A stretch of 64,000 nt of DNA from Actinomyces oricola (GCF_004104015.1 NZ_RYFV01000018.1:1-64000), one strand, 5' to 3'. Shown: positions 1-9,315, counted from the first letter of the stretch. Numbers and translations are program-made. Notes: generated by a model not told the origin, from the sequence alone.

Positions 1-199
1 AGTTCGCCTCGCGACGGCTGGTGACAACACCCCCCGGATCATTCGATAGACAGGGGCAAGACATCATGCCAACCGCCGCTGGCCCAGCCGCAAGGCTCCT
101 CCCTGCGACCACCACCAAGGTAACGGGGATCCCAGACAGCGCCAGGGGATCCCGGACGGCGCGAGCCCCGGGAGCCGGGCCGTACCCCTCAAGGTCCCT

Positions 200-733
200 C
201 TAGGTGACGGGGACCCCGATTGGAGCGAGCCAGGGCTTTTCGGTGCGGTACCGCGGGGAGGTTTGCACTTCGACGGTGCTCATCATCGCGTTGGCATCGG
301 CCGCGGAGGCGGAGAGCCCGTCCTCCTCGGGCACGTTCAGGGCGTGGCCGAGCAGGATGGCGCGAATGACCCCGAGCGCGCCCGGGGAGTACTCCCTGGT
401 CTCACCCAGGGTTTGCTCCAGGAAGACCTGGGCGTCCTGGTCGGTGACGGTCACGCCGTTAGCGGCGGCGGCCTCCTGGAGGATGGGCAGGAAGAGGAGG
501 TAGTTGAGGACGTACTGGGCGTCCACGCCCTCCAGGGCGGCCAAGTCGGTGGCGGCGTCCTGCACGTCGGTCTCGGAGACCGTCACGGTGTGGGCGGTGC
601 CGTCAAGCCCGGTGTAGCTCAGGATTCCAGCGGTCCCGGGCCGCGCGGAGCAACCGGTCAGCGCCCCGAGGACAACGAGCACGGCGCCGACCGCGGCGAG
701 GATGCGTGCGGGGTGGGTGGGGTGACGGGTCAC
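200..733 (-). CDS. SurA-N-like lipoprotein
   Basis: Predicted lipoprotein of about 177 residues. The likely start is a GTG at 733 with an AGGAG ribosome site just upstream; a longer frame from 775 exists but lacks such a site. The N-terminus is basic, then hydrophobic, and ends in a lipobox (LGALTGCS), so the protein should be lipid-anchored outside the membrane. The rest is helical and resembles the N-terminal chaperone part of SurA/PrsA foldases (for example AQYVLNYLLFLPILQEAAAA and a following DQDAQVFLEQTLGE segment). No PPIase domain is present. It lies downstream of mfd on the same strand, 227 bp away. A role in folding or holding secreted proteins is inferred from the fold resemblance only. 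Confidence 0.8.
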   Translation of the reverse strand: MTRHPTHPARILAAVGAVLVVLGALTGCSARPGTAGILSYTGLDGTAHTVTVSETDVQDAATDLAALEGVDAQYVLNYLLFLPILQEAAAANGVTVTDQDAQVFLEQTLGETREYSPGALGVIRAILLGHALNVPEEDGLSASAADANAMMSTVEVQTSPRYRTEKPWLAPIGVPVT

Positions 734-870
734 GTGCGGCTCCTGGGCTCTCGTCCTGGGCCCTCGGCGAGCCACCCTCGCGGACGGCGCTGCCTGGGTC
801 TTGGGGCCATGCTATCGCGGGCGCGGGGCTCTCCCGTCGACCGCGTAACGAATAACCCCATTGAAAGCGA

Positions 871-957
871 GTAAAGGCACTGCCCCCGAGGGCCCGACCT
901 GCAGGCCTCCTTCGGAGCAGAAGGTCGCAGGGTAAAGGCACTGCCCCCGAGGGCCCG
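871..957. repeat. Pair of 26-bp direct repeats around a hairpin
   Basis: An identical 26-bp sequence, beginning GTAAAGGCACTGCCCCCGAG, occurs at 871-896 and 932-957. The 35 bp between the copies can fold, since CGACCT and AGGTCG pair around an inner CTCC/GGAG. The element fills the space between the mfd stop and the lipoprotein start. It could be the mfd terminator or a duplicated promoter part; the sequence does not decide. Confidence 0.6.
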
Positions 958-960
958 CCC

Positions 961-3900
961 TCACCGCCTCCGGCGGTAGGTGGCCGCCTCGGCCTCGTAG
1001 TCGGCGTCCCCGGCGACGACGGCGTGCAGGAGCACCTCGGCCCAGCGCAGGAGGGCCTCGCCCTCAATGGGCCCGCCCCCCATGCGCGCCGTGCCGGGCG
1101 CGGGCACCACAATGGTGCGGGTGGCCGGCTTGAGGACAGTGCCCGGGTAGAGGCGGGTCAGTCTCATGCGCGCCGACTCGGGCAGCTCAACGGGGGCGAA
1201 GCGCACGGACTTGCCCTGGGCGACGATCTCGCGCACCCCCAGGTGGGCGGCGAGCGCCCGCAGCCGGGCCAGGGCGGCCAGGCGCGCGACCGGCTCGGGG
1301 ACGGGCCCGTAGCGGTCGGTGAGCTCGTCCAGGACGTCGCGCACATCGTCGTCGCTGCGGGCGGCGGCGAACTTGGTGTAGGCCTCCAGGCGCAGCCGCT
1401 CATGGGGCACGTAGTCCTCGGGGATGGTGGCGTCCACGGGCAACTCCACGCGCAAGTCCTCGTCAATGGCCGCCTCCTCCTCGGCTCCACCGGCCGGCGA
1501 ACCAACCTTGAGGGCCTTCTTATAGGCGGTCACCGCCTCGGAGACCATGCGCACGTACAGGTCGAATCCGACCCCGGCAATGTGCCCCGACTGCTCTCCG
1601 CCCAGGAGGTTGCCGGCACCGCGGATCTCCAGGTCCTTCATGGCCACCTGCATACCGGCGCCCAGATCGGTGTTGGTGGCAATGGTGCGCAGGCGCTCCA
1701 GGGCCGTCTCGGTCAGCGGCCGGTCCGCGGGGTAGAGGAAGTAGGCGTAGGCCCTCTCGCGGCCGCGGCCCACGCGTCCGCGCAGCTGATGGAGTTGGCT
1801 CAGGCCCATGCGGTCGGCGCGGTCAACGATGAGGGTGTTGGCGTTGGAGACGTCCAGGCCGGTCTCCACAATGGTGGTGCACACCAGCACGTCGATCTCC
1901 TTGTGCCAGAAGTCGTCAATGACCCGCTCCAGGCGGGCTTCGTTCATCTGCCCGTGGGCGGTGGCCACGCGCGCCTCGGGGACGGCCTGGCTGATCCGGG
2001 CGGCGACACGGTCAATATCCTCGACGCGGTTGTGGACGTAGAAGACCTGGCCGTCGCGCAGCAGCTCGCGGCGAATGGCCGCCGAGACCTGCTTGGCCTC
2101 GAAGGCGCCCACATAGGTGAGAATGGGGTGGCGGTCCTCGGGGGGAGTGGCCAGGGTGGACATCTCGCGCAGTCCGGTGACCGCCATCTCCAGGGTGCGG
2201 GGGATGGGGGTGGCGGACATGGACAGCACGTCGACGTCGGTGCGCAGGGCGGTGAGGGTCTCTTTGTGCTCAACCCCGAAGCGCTGCTCCTCGTCAATAA
2301 CGACCAGGCCCAGGTCCTTGAAGCGCACCTGTCCGGTCAGCAGGCGGTGGGTGCCCACGACCAGGTCAATAGTGCCGTCGGCCAGGCCGTCCAGGACCTT
2401 CGCGGACTCGGCGGCGGACTGGAAGCGGGACAGCTGGGCCACGCGCACCGGGAAGCCGGCGTAGCGCTCGGTGAAGGTCTCGGCATGCTGGGTCACCAGC
2501 AGGGTGGTGGGGGCGAGCACCGCCACCTGCTTGCCGTCCGCCACGGCCTTGAATGCGGCGCGCACGGCGATCTCGGTCTTGCCGTAGCCGACATCGCCGC
2601 AGATGAGGCGGTCCATGGGCTGGGGCTTCTCCATGTCGGCCTTGACATCATCAATGGTGGCCAACTGGTCGGGGGTCTCGGTGTAGGGGAAGGCCTCCTC
2701 CAGTTCGGCTTGCCACGGGGTGTCGGGGGGGAAGGCGTGGCCGGTGGCCGCTGAGCGGGCGGCGTAGAGGCGCACCAGCTCCCCGGCGATCTCGCGCACG
2801 GCCCTGCGGGCCTTGGACTTGGTTTTGGCCCAGTCGGCGCCGCCCATCTTGTTCAGGGCGGGGGCGTCCCCGCCGACGTACTTGGTGACCTGGTCCAGGG
2901 CGTCGGTGGGCACCAGGAGGCGGTCGCCGGGCTGCCCGCGGCGGGACGGGGCGTACTCAATGACCAGGTACTCGCGGGTGGCGGAGGACTTGCCCGAGCC
3001 CACGGGGCGGCGCATGAGCTCAATGAAGCGCCCCACCCCGTGCTGGGCGTGGACCACCAGGTCGCCGGCGTGCAGGGATAGGGGATCAACGCTCTTGCGG
3101 CTCCTGCGGGCGGGCAGGGCCTTGGCCTGGCGGGGGCCGGCGGTGGCGCGCCCGGTGAGGTCGGATTCGGCGATGAGGGCCAGGCGCAGCTCCTCGGCGA
3201 CGAAGCCGTGCCCCGCAGCCGCCTGGGTGACGCGCACAACGCCGTCGGGAGCCTGGTAGGACAAGTCCCCGGGCTCGTCGAGTGCGGTGACAATGCGGGC
3301 GGGCACGGAGCCGTCCGCCAGCAGCTGGGCCATGCGCCGCCCGGGCCCGGGCCCATCGGTGGCCACCACCACGCTCCAGCCCTTGTGCGCCATCTCCCCC
3401 AGGTCGGCGACGGCCTGCTCCAGGCGGCCCCGGTAGGGGTGGGGGTCGCGCAGGGGCAGCGTGTCGGCCTCAGGGGAAGCAGTCAGGGAGGTCAGGGACC
3501 ACCAACCGCGATTGGTGGACAGGGCCAGGGCGCGCGCCTCGGCCAGGTGGGCGAAGGCGGCGGCGGACAGGTCCACGGGGACGGCTCCCCCGCTGGCCGC
3601 CGAGGTCCAGGCGGCCGCCAGGAACTCGGCGGTGGTGGCCACCAGGTCCTCGGCGCGCTTGCGCACCCGCTCGGGCTCCAGGACGACCACGAGCCGCTCC
3701 CCCACCAGGTCGAGCAGGGGCACCATCTCGTCGACCAGGACGGGGGCCAGGGACTCCATGCCCTCCACCGGGATACCGGCCCCGATTTTCTCCAGCATGT
3801 CGGCCGCCCCGGGGATGGAGCCGGTCAGGTGCGCCGCACGATCGCGGACGGCGTCGGTGAGGAGGATTTCACGGCAGGCCGTGGCGGTGACGGCGCCCAG

Positions 3901-4698
3901 TTCAGCAATAGTGCGCTGGTCGGCGACGGCGAAGGAGGAGACGGACTCGATTTCATCGCCGAAGAAGTCCACCCGCACGGGGCGGGGCTCGGTGGGCGGG
4001 AAGACATCGAGGATGCCGCCGCGCACCGCGAACTCGCCACGGTTCTCCACCATGTCCACGCGCGTGTAGGCGGCGTCGGCCAGGCGGGCGGCGATCTCCT
4101 CCAGACTCACCCGGGCACCGGGGGCCAGGTCAATGGGCACCAGGTCGCCCAGACCGGCCACCACCGGCGCCAGGAGGGCGCGCACGGGGGCCACGAGCAC
4201 GCGGATGGGGCCGCGGGCGCCATCCGAAGCCCCCGGCGGGGCGGCGGGGTGGGGGGCGCCGCCCTCAGGGTGGGCCAGGCGCCGGAGGACGGCCAGGCGC
4301 GTGGCCACCGTGTCCGCCCGCGGGGAAAGGCGCTCATGGGGCAGGGTCTCCCAGGCGGGGAAGACGGCGATGTCGGTCGACGGCAGGTAGCAGGCCAGGG
4401 CCGCGGCCGCCTCCTCGGCCTCCCTCCCGGTGGCGGTGACCACGAGCAGGGGCGTGCCGGTGTCCGGGGCGGCGGGCGGGGTCGGGGCGGCGTCCTGGTG
4501 AGGGCTGCGCGTGGGCCGGGCCCCAACAGCCCGGGCCACGCCGGCGGGGCCCAGGGCCATGGCGGCCAGGACGGCGGGGCGGGCGCCCGGGGCGAGGACG
4601 ACGCTGCGTTCGGATCGACGGGGGCTGGAGGCGGCGCCCACCAGCGCGGCAATGGGAGGGGATGTCAGAAGCGGGGGGAGGAGGGCCGTCAGTCGCAC
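961..4698 (-). CDS. mfd: Transcription-repair coupling factor Mfd
   Basis: Large DNA translocase (about 1245 residues, normal for Mfd) that removes RNA polymerase stalled at lesions and recruits UvrA. From the N-terminus there is a UvrB-like module, a CarD/RID polymerase-binding domain near residues 535-610 (VVHAQHGVGRF), a helicase domain with Walker A (GDVGYGKTE, about residue 699) and Walker B (DEEQRFG, about residue 803), helicase motif VI (QLRGRVGRG), and a C-terminal TRCF domain. The start is taken as GTG at 4698 (VRLTALLPPLL); the frame stays open upstream to 4830 but that part is low-complexity Arg/Pro/Gly typical of non-coding DNA. It lies next to prs on the same strand, with 174 bp between. 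Confidence 0.95.
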   Translation of the reverse strand: MRLTALLPPLLTSPPIAALVGAASSPRRSERSVVLAPGARPAVLAAMALGPAGVARAVGARPTRSPHQDAAPTPPAAPDTGTPLLVVTATGREAEEAAAALACYLPSTDIAVFPAWETLPHERLSPRADTVATRLAVLRRLAHPEGGAPHPAAPPGASDGARGPIRVLVAPVRALLAPVVAGLGDLVPIDLAPGARVSLEEIAARLADAAYTRVDMVENRGEFAVRGGILDVFPPTEPRPVRVDFFGDEIESVSSFAVADQRTIAELGAVTATACREILLTDAVRDRAAHLTGSIPGAADMLEKIGAGIPVEGMESLAPVLVDEMVPLLDLVGERLVVVLEPERVRKRAEDLVATTAEFLAAAWTSAASGGAVPVDLSAAAFAHLAEARALALSTNRGWWSLTSLTASPEADTLPLRDPHPYRGRLEQAVADLGEMAHKGWSVVVATDGPGPGRRMAQLLADGSVPARIVTALDEPGDLSYQAPDGVVRVTQAAAGHGFVAEELRLALIAESDLTGRATAGPRQAKALPARRSRKSVDPLSLHAGDLVVHAQHGVGRFIELMRRPVGSGKSSATREYLVIEYAPSRRGQPGDRLLVPTDALDQVTKYVGGDAPALNKMGGADWAKTKSKARRAVREIAGELVRLYAARSAATGHAFPPDTPWQAELEEAFPYTETPDQLATIDDVKADMEKPQPMDRLICGDVGYGKTEIAVRAAFKAVADGKQVAVLAPTTLLVTQHAETFTERYAGFPVRVAQLSRFQSAAESAKVLDGLADGTIDLVVGTHRLLTGQVRFKDLGLVVIDEEQRFGVEHKETLTALRTDVDVLSMSATPIPRTLEMAVTGLREMSTLATPPEDRHPILTYVGAFEAKQVSAAIRRELLRDGQVFYVHNRVEDIDRVAARISQAVPEARVATAHGQMNEARLERVIDDFWHKEIDVLVCTTIVETGLDVSNANTLIVDRADRMGLSQLHQLRGRVGRGRERAYAYFLYPADRPLTETALERLRTIATNTDLGAGMQVAMKDLEIRGAGNLLGGEQSGHIAGVGFDLYVRMVSEAVTAYKKALKVGSPAGGAEEEAAIDEDLRVELPVDATIPEDYVPHERLRLEAYTKFAAARSDDDVRDVLDELTDRYGPVPEPVARLAALARLRALAAHLGVREIVAQGKSVRFAPVELPESARMRLTRLYPGTVLKPATRTIVVPAPGTARMGGGPIEGEALLRWAEVLLHAVVAGDADYEAEAATYRRRR

Positions 4699-4872
4699 GG
4701 CGCGAGTGTAGAACCTGGGCCGGGCCCCGGCGCCCGGCGGGGGCGGGGCGGAGCGGCTCTGGCCGCGATCACCGCCACGACCGCGGCGCCGCCCAGCAGG
4801 GGCGCGGGCCGTTCGGGCAGCGGGGCACAAGCCGTTTAGGCGGGCGTCCGCCCAGGGCGCGCCCGCCCCGGG

Positions 4873-5856
4873 TCAGGCCTCGACCGACTTGAACAGGGAG
4901 GTTATGGAGCCGTCGTCGAAGACCAGCTTGATCGCCTGGGCCAGCAGCGGGGCAATGGGCAGGACGGTGAGCTGCTTGAATCGCTTCTCCGGGGAGATTG
5001 GCAGGGTGTCGGTAATGACGACCTCGCGGGCGCCGCAGGTGGCCAGGCGCTCGATGGCCGGCCCGGAGAGCACCCCGTGGGTGGCGGCGACAATGACGTC
5101 CTTCGCGCCGGCATCGAGGACCACCTTGACGGCCTTGGCAATGGTGCCGCCGGTGTCGATCATGTCGTCAACCAGCACGCAGGAGCGGCCCGCCACGTCA
5201 CCCACGACCCGGTTGGCCACGGTCTCATTGGGCCGGGTGACGTCGCGGGTCTTGTGGACGAAGGCCAGCGGGGTGCCGCCCAGGGCGTTGGCCCACCGCT
5301 CGGCCACGCGGATGCGCCCGGCGTCCGGGGAGACCACGGACGCTGCGGCCGGGTTCAGGCGGGTGCGCACGTAGTCCACCAGCACCGGCTGGGCCCACAA
5401 GTGGTCCCAGGGGCCGTCGAAGAAGCCCTGCTCCTGGGAGGTGTGCAGGTCCACGCTCATAATGCGGTCCGCGCCCGCGGTTTTGTAGAGGTCGGCCACC
5501 AGGCGGGCGCTAATGGGCTCGCGCCCCAGGTGCTTCTTGTCCTGGCGGGCGTAGGGGAAGAAGGGCGCCACGACGGTAATGCGCTTGGCGGAGGCCCGTT
5601 TGAGGGCGTCGACCATAATGAGCTGCTCCATGAGCCAGTCATTGACGCGGTCCGCGTGGGATTGCATAACGAAGACGTCGCAGCCGCGCACCGACTCGTT
5701 AAAACGAACGTAGGTCTCGCCGTTGGCGAAGTCGTACGCCGTCGAGGAAAGCACCTGGGTGCCCAGTTCCCGGGCGACGTCCTCGGCGAGCCGGGGGTGC
5801 GCCCGCCCGGAGACGACGACCAGTCTCTTCTCGCCGCTAGTGATAATGCCCGTCAT
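4873..5856 (-). CDS. prs: Ribose-phosphate pyrophosphokinase
   Basis: Makes PRPP from ribose 5-phosphate and ATP for nucleotide, histidine and tryptophan synthesis; cytosolic. The 327 residues are the full length of class I enzymes. Visible motifs are the flexible catalytic loop (YARQDKKHLGREPISA), the metal and substrate motif DLHTSQEQGFF, and the PRPP-binding loop VLVDDMIDTGGT. The ATG at 5856 has an AGGGGA-type ribosome site a few bases upstream. The gene lies 59 bp downstream of glmU on the same strand, the common actinobacterial glmU-prs pairing. Confidence 0.97.
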   Translation of the reverse strand: MTGIITSGEKRLVVVSGRAHPRLAEDVARELGTQVLSSTAYDFANGETYVRFNESVRGCDVFVMQSHADRVNDWLMEQLIMVDALKRASAKRITVVAPFFPYARQDKKHLGREPISARLVADLYKTAGADRIMSVDLHTSQEQGFFDGPWDHLWAQPVLVDYVRTRLNPAAASVVSPDAGRIRVAERWANALGGTPLAFVHKTRDVTRPNETVANRVVGDVAGRSCVLVDDMIDTGGTIAKAVKVVLDAGAKDVIVAATHGVLSGPAIERLATCGAREVVITDTLPISPEKRFKQLTVLPIAPLLAQAIKLVFDDGSITSLFKSVEA

Positions 5857-5915
5857 GACGTGGTTCCCCTCTCACGGCCTCTGTGGGGCCTGGTCGGTGC
5901 GCGCCGCCTGCACGA

Positions 5916-6923
5916 TCACGCCTGTGCACGCCCCATGGTGGAGGTGCGGGAGTCGAGCCAGGAATGCGGCGCCACCACGGCGCCGGCCGGGACCTCGACG
6001 TCGGTCACGATGGCGTAGGCGCCCACGGTGGTGCCCGGGCCAATGCGGGCGGTCCCGCGCAGAAGGGCGCCCTGCTCCACAGTCACGTCCTGGGCCAGTT
6101 CAACGGTGACATCCACCCAGGTGGTGGCGGGGTCCACCACGCCCACGCCCTGCTCCATCCAGTGGGCCACGACCCTCCGGTTGAGTTCGGCCCCCAGGGC
6201 GGCCAACTGGGCGCGGTCGTTGCAGCCCTCCACCAGCCAGTGGTCCTCGACCACCAGGGCGCTGGTGGGGCGCCCCGCCCGGTGGGCGTAGGCGACGACG
6301 TCGGTGAGATAAACCTCACCCTGGTCATTGTCGGTGCCCAGGGTGCCCAGGGCGGCCCGCAGGTCGGCTGCGTCGAAGACGTAGACGCCGGCATTGATCT
6401 CGGTAATGCCCCGCTGCTCGGCGGTGGCGTCGCGCTGTTCGACAATGGCGGACACGGTGCCGTCCGCCTCGCGCAGAACCCGCCCGTAGCCGGTGGGGTC
6501 CTCCAGGACGGCGGTCAGCAGGGTGACGGCGTCACCGCGCTCGACGTGCTGGGCGACCAGGGCCCTCAGGGTCGCGGTGTCCAGGAGCGGGACATCCCCA
6601 CTGGTGACCACCACCGGACCGGTCACGTCCTCAGGTAGGGCCGCCAAGCCGCAGGCCACCGCCCGCCCCGTGCCGGGAACCTCGTCCTGGTCGGCGGGCA
6701 CGGCGTCGGGGGCCACCTCGGCCAGATGGGCCACGACGGCGTCGCGCTCGTGGCGGACCACCACCACCAGGTGCTCGGGGGCCAGGCCGCGCGCCGCGGT
6801 GAGAGCGTGATCCAGGAGGCTGCGCCCACCAATGCGATGAAGCACCTTCGGGGTCGACGAGCGCATGCGCGTGCCCTTGCCGGCGGCCATGACAATAACG
6901 GCGGCGGGAGTAGTGGGGGCCAC
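5916..6923 (-). CDS. glmU: Short GlmU-like UDP-GlcNAc pyrophosphorylase
   Basis: The N-terminal 230 residues are a clear GlmU uridyltransferase: VIMAAGKGTRMRSSTPKVLH signature near residue 10, then GTGRAVACGL and GDVPLLD. The product is only 335 residues, against about 450-490 for bifunctional GlmU. The left-handed beta-helix begins (DPATTWVDVTVELAQDV) but ends after about four or five rungs, so the catalytic His and CoA-binding part of the acetyltransferase domain are missing. No remnant is seen in the 59 bp before prs. The protein can probably convert GlcNAc-1-P to UDP-GlcNAc; the acetylation step would need another enzyme. It lies between tRNA-Gln and prs. Confidence 0.9.
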   Translation of the reverse strand: MAPTTPAAVIVMAAGKGTRMRSSTPKVLHRIGGRSLLDHALTAARGLAPEHLVVVVRHERDAVVAHLAEVAPDAVPADQDEVPGTGRAVACGLAALPEDVTGPVVVTSGDVPLLDTATLRALVAQHVERGDAVTLLTAVLEDPTGYGRVLREADGTVSAIVEQRDATAEQRGITEINAGVYVFDAADLRAALGTLGTDNDQGEVYLTDVVAYAHRAGRPTSALVVEDHWLVEGCNDRAQLAALGAELNRRVVAHWMEQGVGVVDPATTWVDVTVELAQDVTVEQGALLRGTARIGPGTTVGAYAIVTDVEVPAGAVVAPHSWLDSRTSTMGRAQA

Positions 6924-7028
6924 GGGCCTCTCCTCAACTGGGGTCTGGCGGGTCCGCCCCGGGTGGACCGGACGGCGCCATCCTAACGTCCCCTCACAGG
7001 GCTCGGCCGGGGCGCGCCGCGGCCCGCG

Positions 7029-7100
7029 CTCCGCCCCCAGGGTTCGAACCCGGGCCTCAAGGCTCCAAAGGCCTGCGTGCTGCCACTACACCAGGGCGGA
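7029..7100 (-). tRNA. tRNA-Gln (UUG)
   Basis: A complete cloverleaf reads on the minus strand: acceptor arms TCCGCCC and GGGCGGA pair over all seven bases, the D arm is GTGTAGTGGCAGCAC, the anticodon stem is CAGGC/GCCTT with loop CTTTGGA (anticodon TTG), and the T arm is CCGGG-TTCGAAC-CCTGG. The discriminator base is G and no CCA is encoded. It sits 105 bp upstream of glmU. Confidence 0.97.
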
Positions 7101-7401
7101 AGACCGCATCGCGGGCGCAGGCCCATCGACGCGACCGCGCCAGTGTCTCATGACCTCCCGGTTACTTCCCGGGCAGCGGGTCGCGCGGTGGCGGATACCA
7201 CGTTTCCCGCCCGGCCCGCCGCCGGCCCACTGCGAGAACCCCCTGCATCCTTAGCGGGCCCCGCCCCGGGGGCCCGCCCGGCATCTGCTCATCGTCCTCG
7301 ACCTGCCGTCACCGCGCCCCGGGGCCGCGGCACCGGTGCTGTGGCCGCGACAACGCGGCGCCCGCGTCGCAATCGCCCCGCGGTGCGGGCAGGATGGGGG
7401 C
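7101..7401. other. Intergenic region before the acyltransferase
   Basis: About 300 bp of GC-rich DNA between the tRNA-Gln gene and the acyltransferase. It should hold the promoters of both, which are divergent. I see no reliable -35/-10 pair, no further RNA gene, and only low-complexity frames. Confidence 0.4.
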
Positions 7402-8637
7402 ATGTCCACCCCCCCGGATGACGCATCCTCCCGCCGCGCGGCACGGCTGACCGAGCTCGACGGCCTGCGCGGCCTGGCCGCCGCCGTCGTCCTCATCGAC
7501 CACTGCCTCCAGACCGTCCCCAGCATTGCCGCAGTGGGGACGCACCCCGGCGTCACCCCCGACGGCGCCCTGGAGCGGATCCTGACCGGCACGCCCCTGC
7601 ACCTGCTGTGGGCCGGGCACGAGGCCGTGCTGGTCTTCTTCGTCCTGTCGGGGGTGGCCCTGGTCTACCCCATAGCCCGCAGGCACGCCCGATCCCAGCC
7701 CTTCGACTGGGTGGACTACGCCCCCCGCCGGGTGGTGCGGCTGTGGCTGCCGGCGGCGGCCTCCACCACATGGGCCATGCTGCTCATTGTGCTGGTGCCC
7801 CGCTCCACCGACCCCGCCCTGGGCTCGTGGATAACCACCGGCCACCCCCCGGGCCTGTCGGTGGACCAGCAGATCCTGGAGTTCCTGCTCATCTCCCAGC
7901 ACTCCTACCGCAACACCGTGCTGTGGTCCCTGCACGCCGAGGCGATCTTCTCCATCATGCTGCCGGTGGTCGTGGCCCTGGTGGCACTGGCCGCACGGCG
8001 GCGCCTCAGTTGGGCGGTGCTGGGCGCGGCCCTGGCGGTGCCCCTGGCGACCGGCAGCCTCGGCTGGGGAAGATACCTGCCGGTATTCACCATTGGCGCG
8101 GTCCTGGGGTGGTCCTGGGGGCACCTGGACCACCCCCTGCCCCCCAGGCCCCGCCCCTGGGCGACCCCACTGGCCCTGCTGTGCCTGCTGCTCATAACCA
8201 TCGCCTGGTGGCCGCCCTTCCTCCACGGAGCACTCCAGCACGTGGCCCTGAGCATGACGACGGCGGCCGTGACCTGCCTGGTCGTGCTCACGGTGCGCGC
8301 CGGCGCCCTGCGGGGCCTGCTGCGCTCGCGGGCGGTGCAGTACCTGGGGACGATGTCCTTCTCCCTGTACCTGGTCCACGAACCGGTCGTGGTGGCGGTA
8401 AGACTGCTGACCGCCTCCTGGTCGCCGTGGTGGATGCTGGTGCTGGCGCCGCTCGCCAGCGCCCCCTTAACGATCCTGTTCCACCGGTTCATCGAGGCCC
8501 CCAGCCACCGCCTGTCCCGGGAGGTGGGCCGCAGGGCCTCGGCCCGCTTCCGCAGGCGCCGCCGGGCCGACGCCGTGGGCCGCCCCGACCGGGCCCGCTG
8601 GAGCGGGGGCGGCACCCGGGTCGCGCTCAAGGAGTGA
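7402..8637 (+). CDS. Acyltransferase-3 family membrane protein
   Basis: Integral membrane acyltransferase of the OafA/YrhL type (about 411 residues), which transfers acetyl or other acyl groups to surface sugars. The family hallmarks are visible: an N-terminal LDGLRGLAAAVVLIDH (with the conserved Arg and His), VLVFFVLSGVAL, about ten hydrophobic segments, and a late FSLYLVHEPV motif. A basic, disordered cytoplasmic tail ends the protein. The ATG at 7402 is chosen because the family consensus begins soon after it; the frame is open from 7336. The gene is 6 bp from the TetR gene and opens the polysaccharide locus. The substrate is unknown; modification of the local polysaccharide is inferred. 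Confidence 0.85.
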   Translation: MSTPPDDASSRRAARLTELDGLRGLAAAVVLIDHCLQTVPSIAAVGTHPGVTPDGALERILTGTPLHLLWAGHEAVLVFFVLSGVALVYPIARRHARSQPFDWVDYAPRRVVRLWLPAAASTTWAMLLIVLVPRSTDPALGSWITTGHPPGLSVDQQILEFLLISQHSYRNTVLWSLHAEAIFSIMLPVVVALVALAARRRLSWAVLGAALAVPLATGSLGWGRYLPVFTIGAVLGWSWGHLDHPLPPRPRPWATPLALLCLLLITIAWWPPFLHGALQHVALSMTTAAVTCLVVLTVRAGALRGLLRSRAVQYLGTMSFSLYLVHEPVVVAVRLLTASWSPWWMLVLAPLASAPLTILFHRFIEAPSHRLSREVGRRASARFRRRRRADAVGRPDRARWSGGGTRVALKE

Positions 8638-8643
8638 ATCGTC

Positions 8644-9267
8644 GTGGCTGCCAAGAGGACCAGAATGAGCGCCGGGGAGCGGCGCGAGCAACTGATCGAC
8701 GTGGCCCGCGGCCTGTTCGCCGCCAAGGGCTTCGACGGCACCAGCATTGAGGAGATCGCCTCGCGGGCGAAGGTCTCCAAACCGGTGGTCTACGAGCACT
8801 TCGGCGGCAAGGAGGGCCTGTACGCCGTCATCGTTGACCGTGAGCTGACGACGATCTCAACCACGATCACCGCCGCCCTGGGCTCCTCGGAGTCGGCGTC
8901 GGTCACCGTGGAGCGGGCGGCCATGGCGCTGCTGACCTACATCGAGGACTCCCCCGACGGCTTCCGGCTGCTGTCCTCCGGCAACGACCGCGCCTCGGGC
9001 ACCTACTCCACCCTCCTGGCCGACGTCGCCATCCAGGTCTCGGGGATCCTGGCCGCCCAGTTCTCCTCCCACGGCATCGACCCGCGCACGGCGCCGTTGT
9101 ACGCTCAGATGCTTGTGGGAATCGTCGCCATGCCCTCCCAGTGGTGGCTGGAGAACCGGACCATGAGCAAGGAGGAAGTGGCCGCGCACATGGTCAACCT
9201 CGCCTGGAATGGGCTGCGGGCCATGGAACCCCACCCCTCACTGCGCGAGTCCCGGACCCGCTCCTGA
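8644..9267 (+). CDS. TetR family transcriptional regulator
   Basis: A 207-residue regulator with an N-terminal TetR DNA-binding domain: RREQLIDVARGLFAAKGFDG, then TSIEEIASRAKVSKPVVYEH and FGGKEGLY. The C-terminal half is helical and probably binds a ligand. The GTG start at 8644 has AAGGAG eight bases upstream, which overlaps the end of the acyltransferase gene, so the two are co-transcribed. A long palindrome follows the gene. Control of the acyltransferase or of the polysaccharide genes downstream is inferred from position. Confidence 0.9.
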   Translation: MAAKRTRMSAGERREQLIDVARGLFAAKGFDGTSIEEIASRAKVSKPVVYEHFGGKEGLYAVIVDRELTTISTTITAALGSSESASVTVERAAMALLTYIEDSPDGFRLLSSGNDRASGTYSTLLADVAIQVSGILAAQFSSHGIDPRTAPLYAQMLVGIVAMPSQWWLENRTMSKEEVAAHMVNLAWNGLRAMEPHPSLRESRTRS

Positions 9268-9275
9268 ACGATCGA

Positions 9276-9315
9276 GCGCGCCGCCCCCTGGCGCCGGCGC
9301 CAGGGGGCGGCGCGC
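9276..9315. terminator. Perfect 40-bp palindrome after the TetR gene
   Basis: Positions 9276-9295 and 9296-9315 are exact reverse complements with no spacer (centre TGGCGCC|GGCGCCA). As RNA this is a very stable hairpin between the TetR gene and the wzz-like gene. There is no T run after it. It may be a terminator or a regulator-binding site. Confidence 0.6.

Noticed and set aside
1024-4839. Long plus-strand open frames of 543 and 576 codons across mfd
   Set aside because: They are antisense shadows of a conserved gene; their Gly/Gln/His-rich translation has no domain and no ribosome site.
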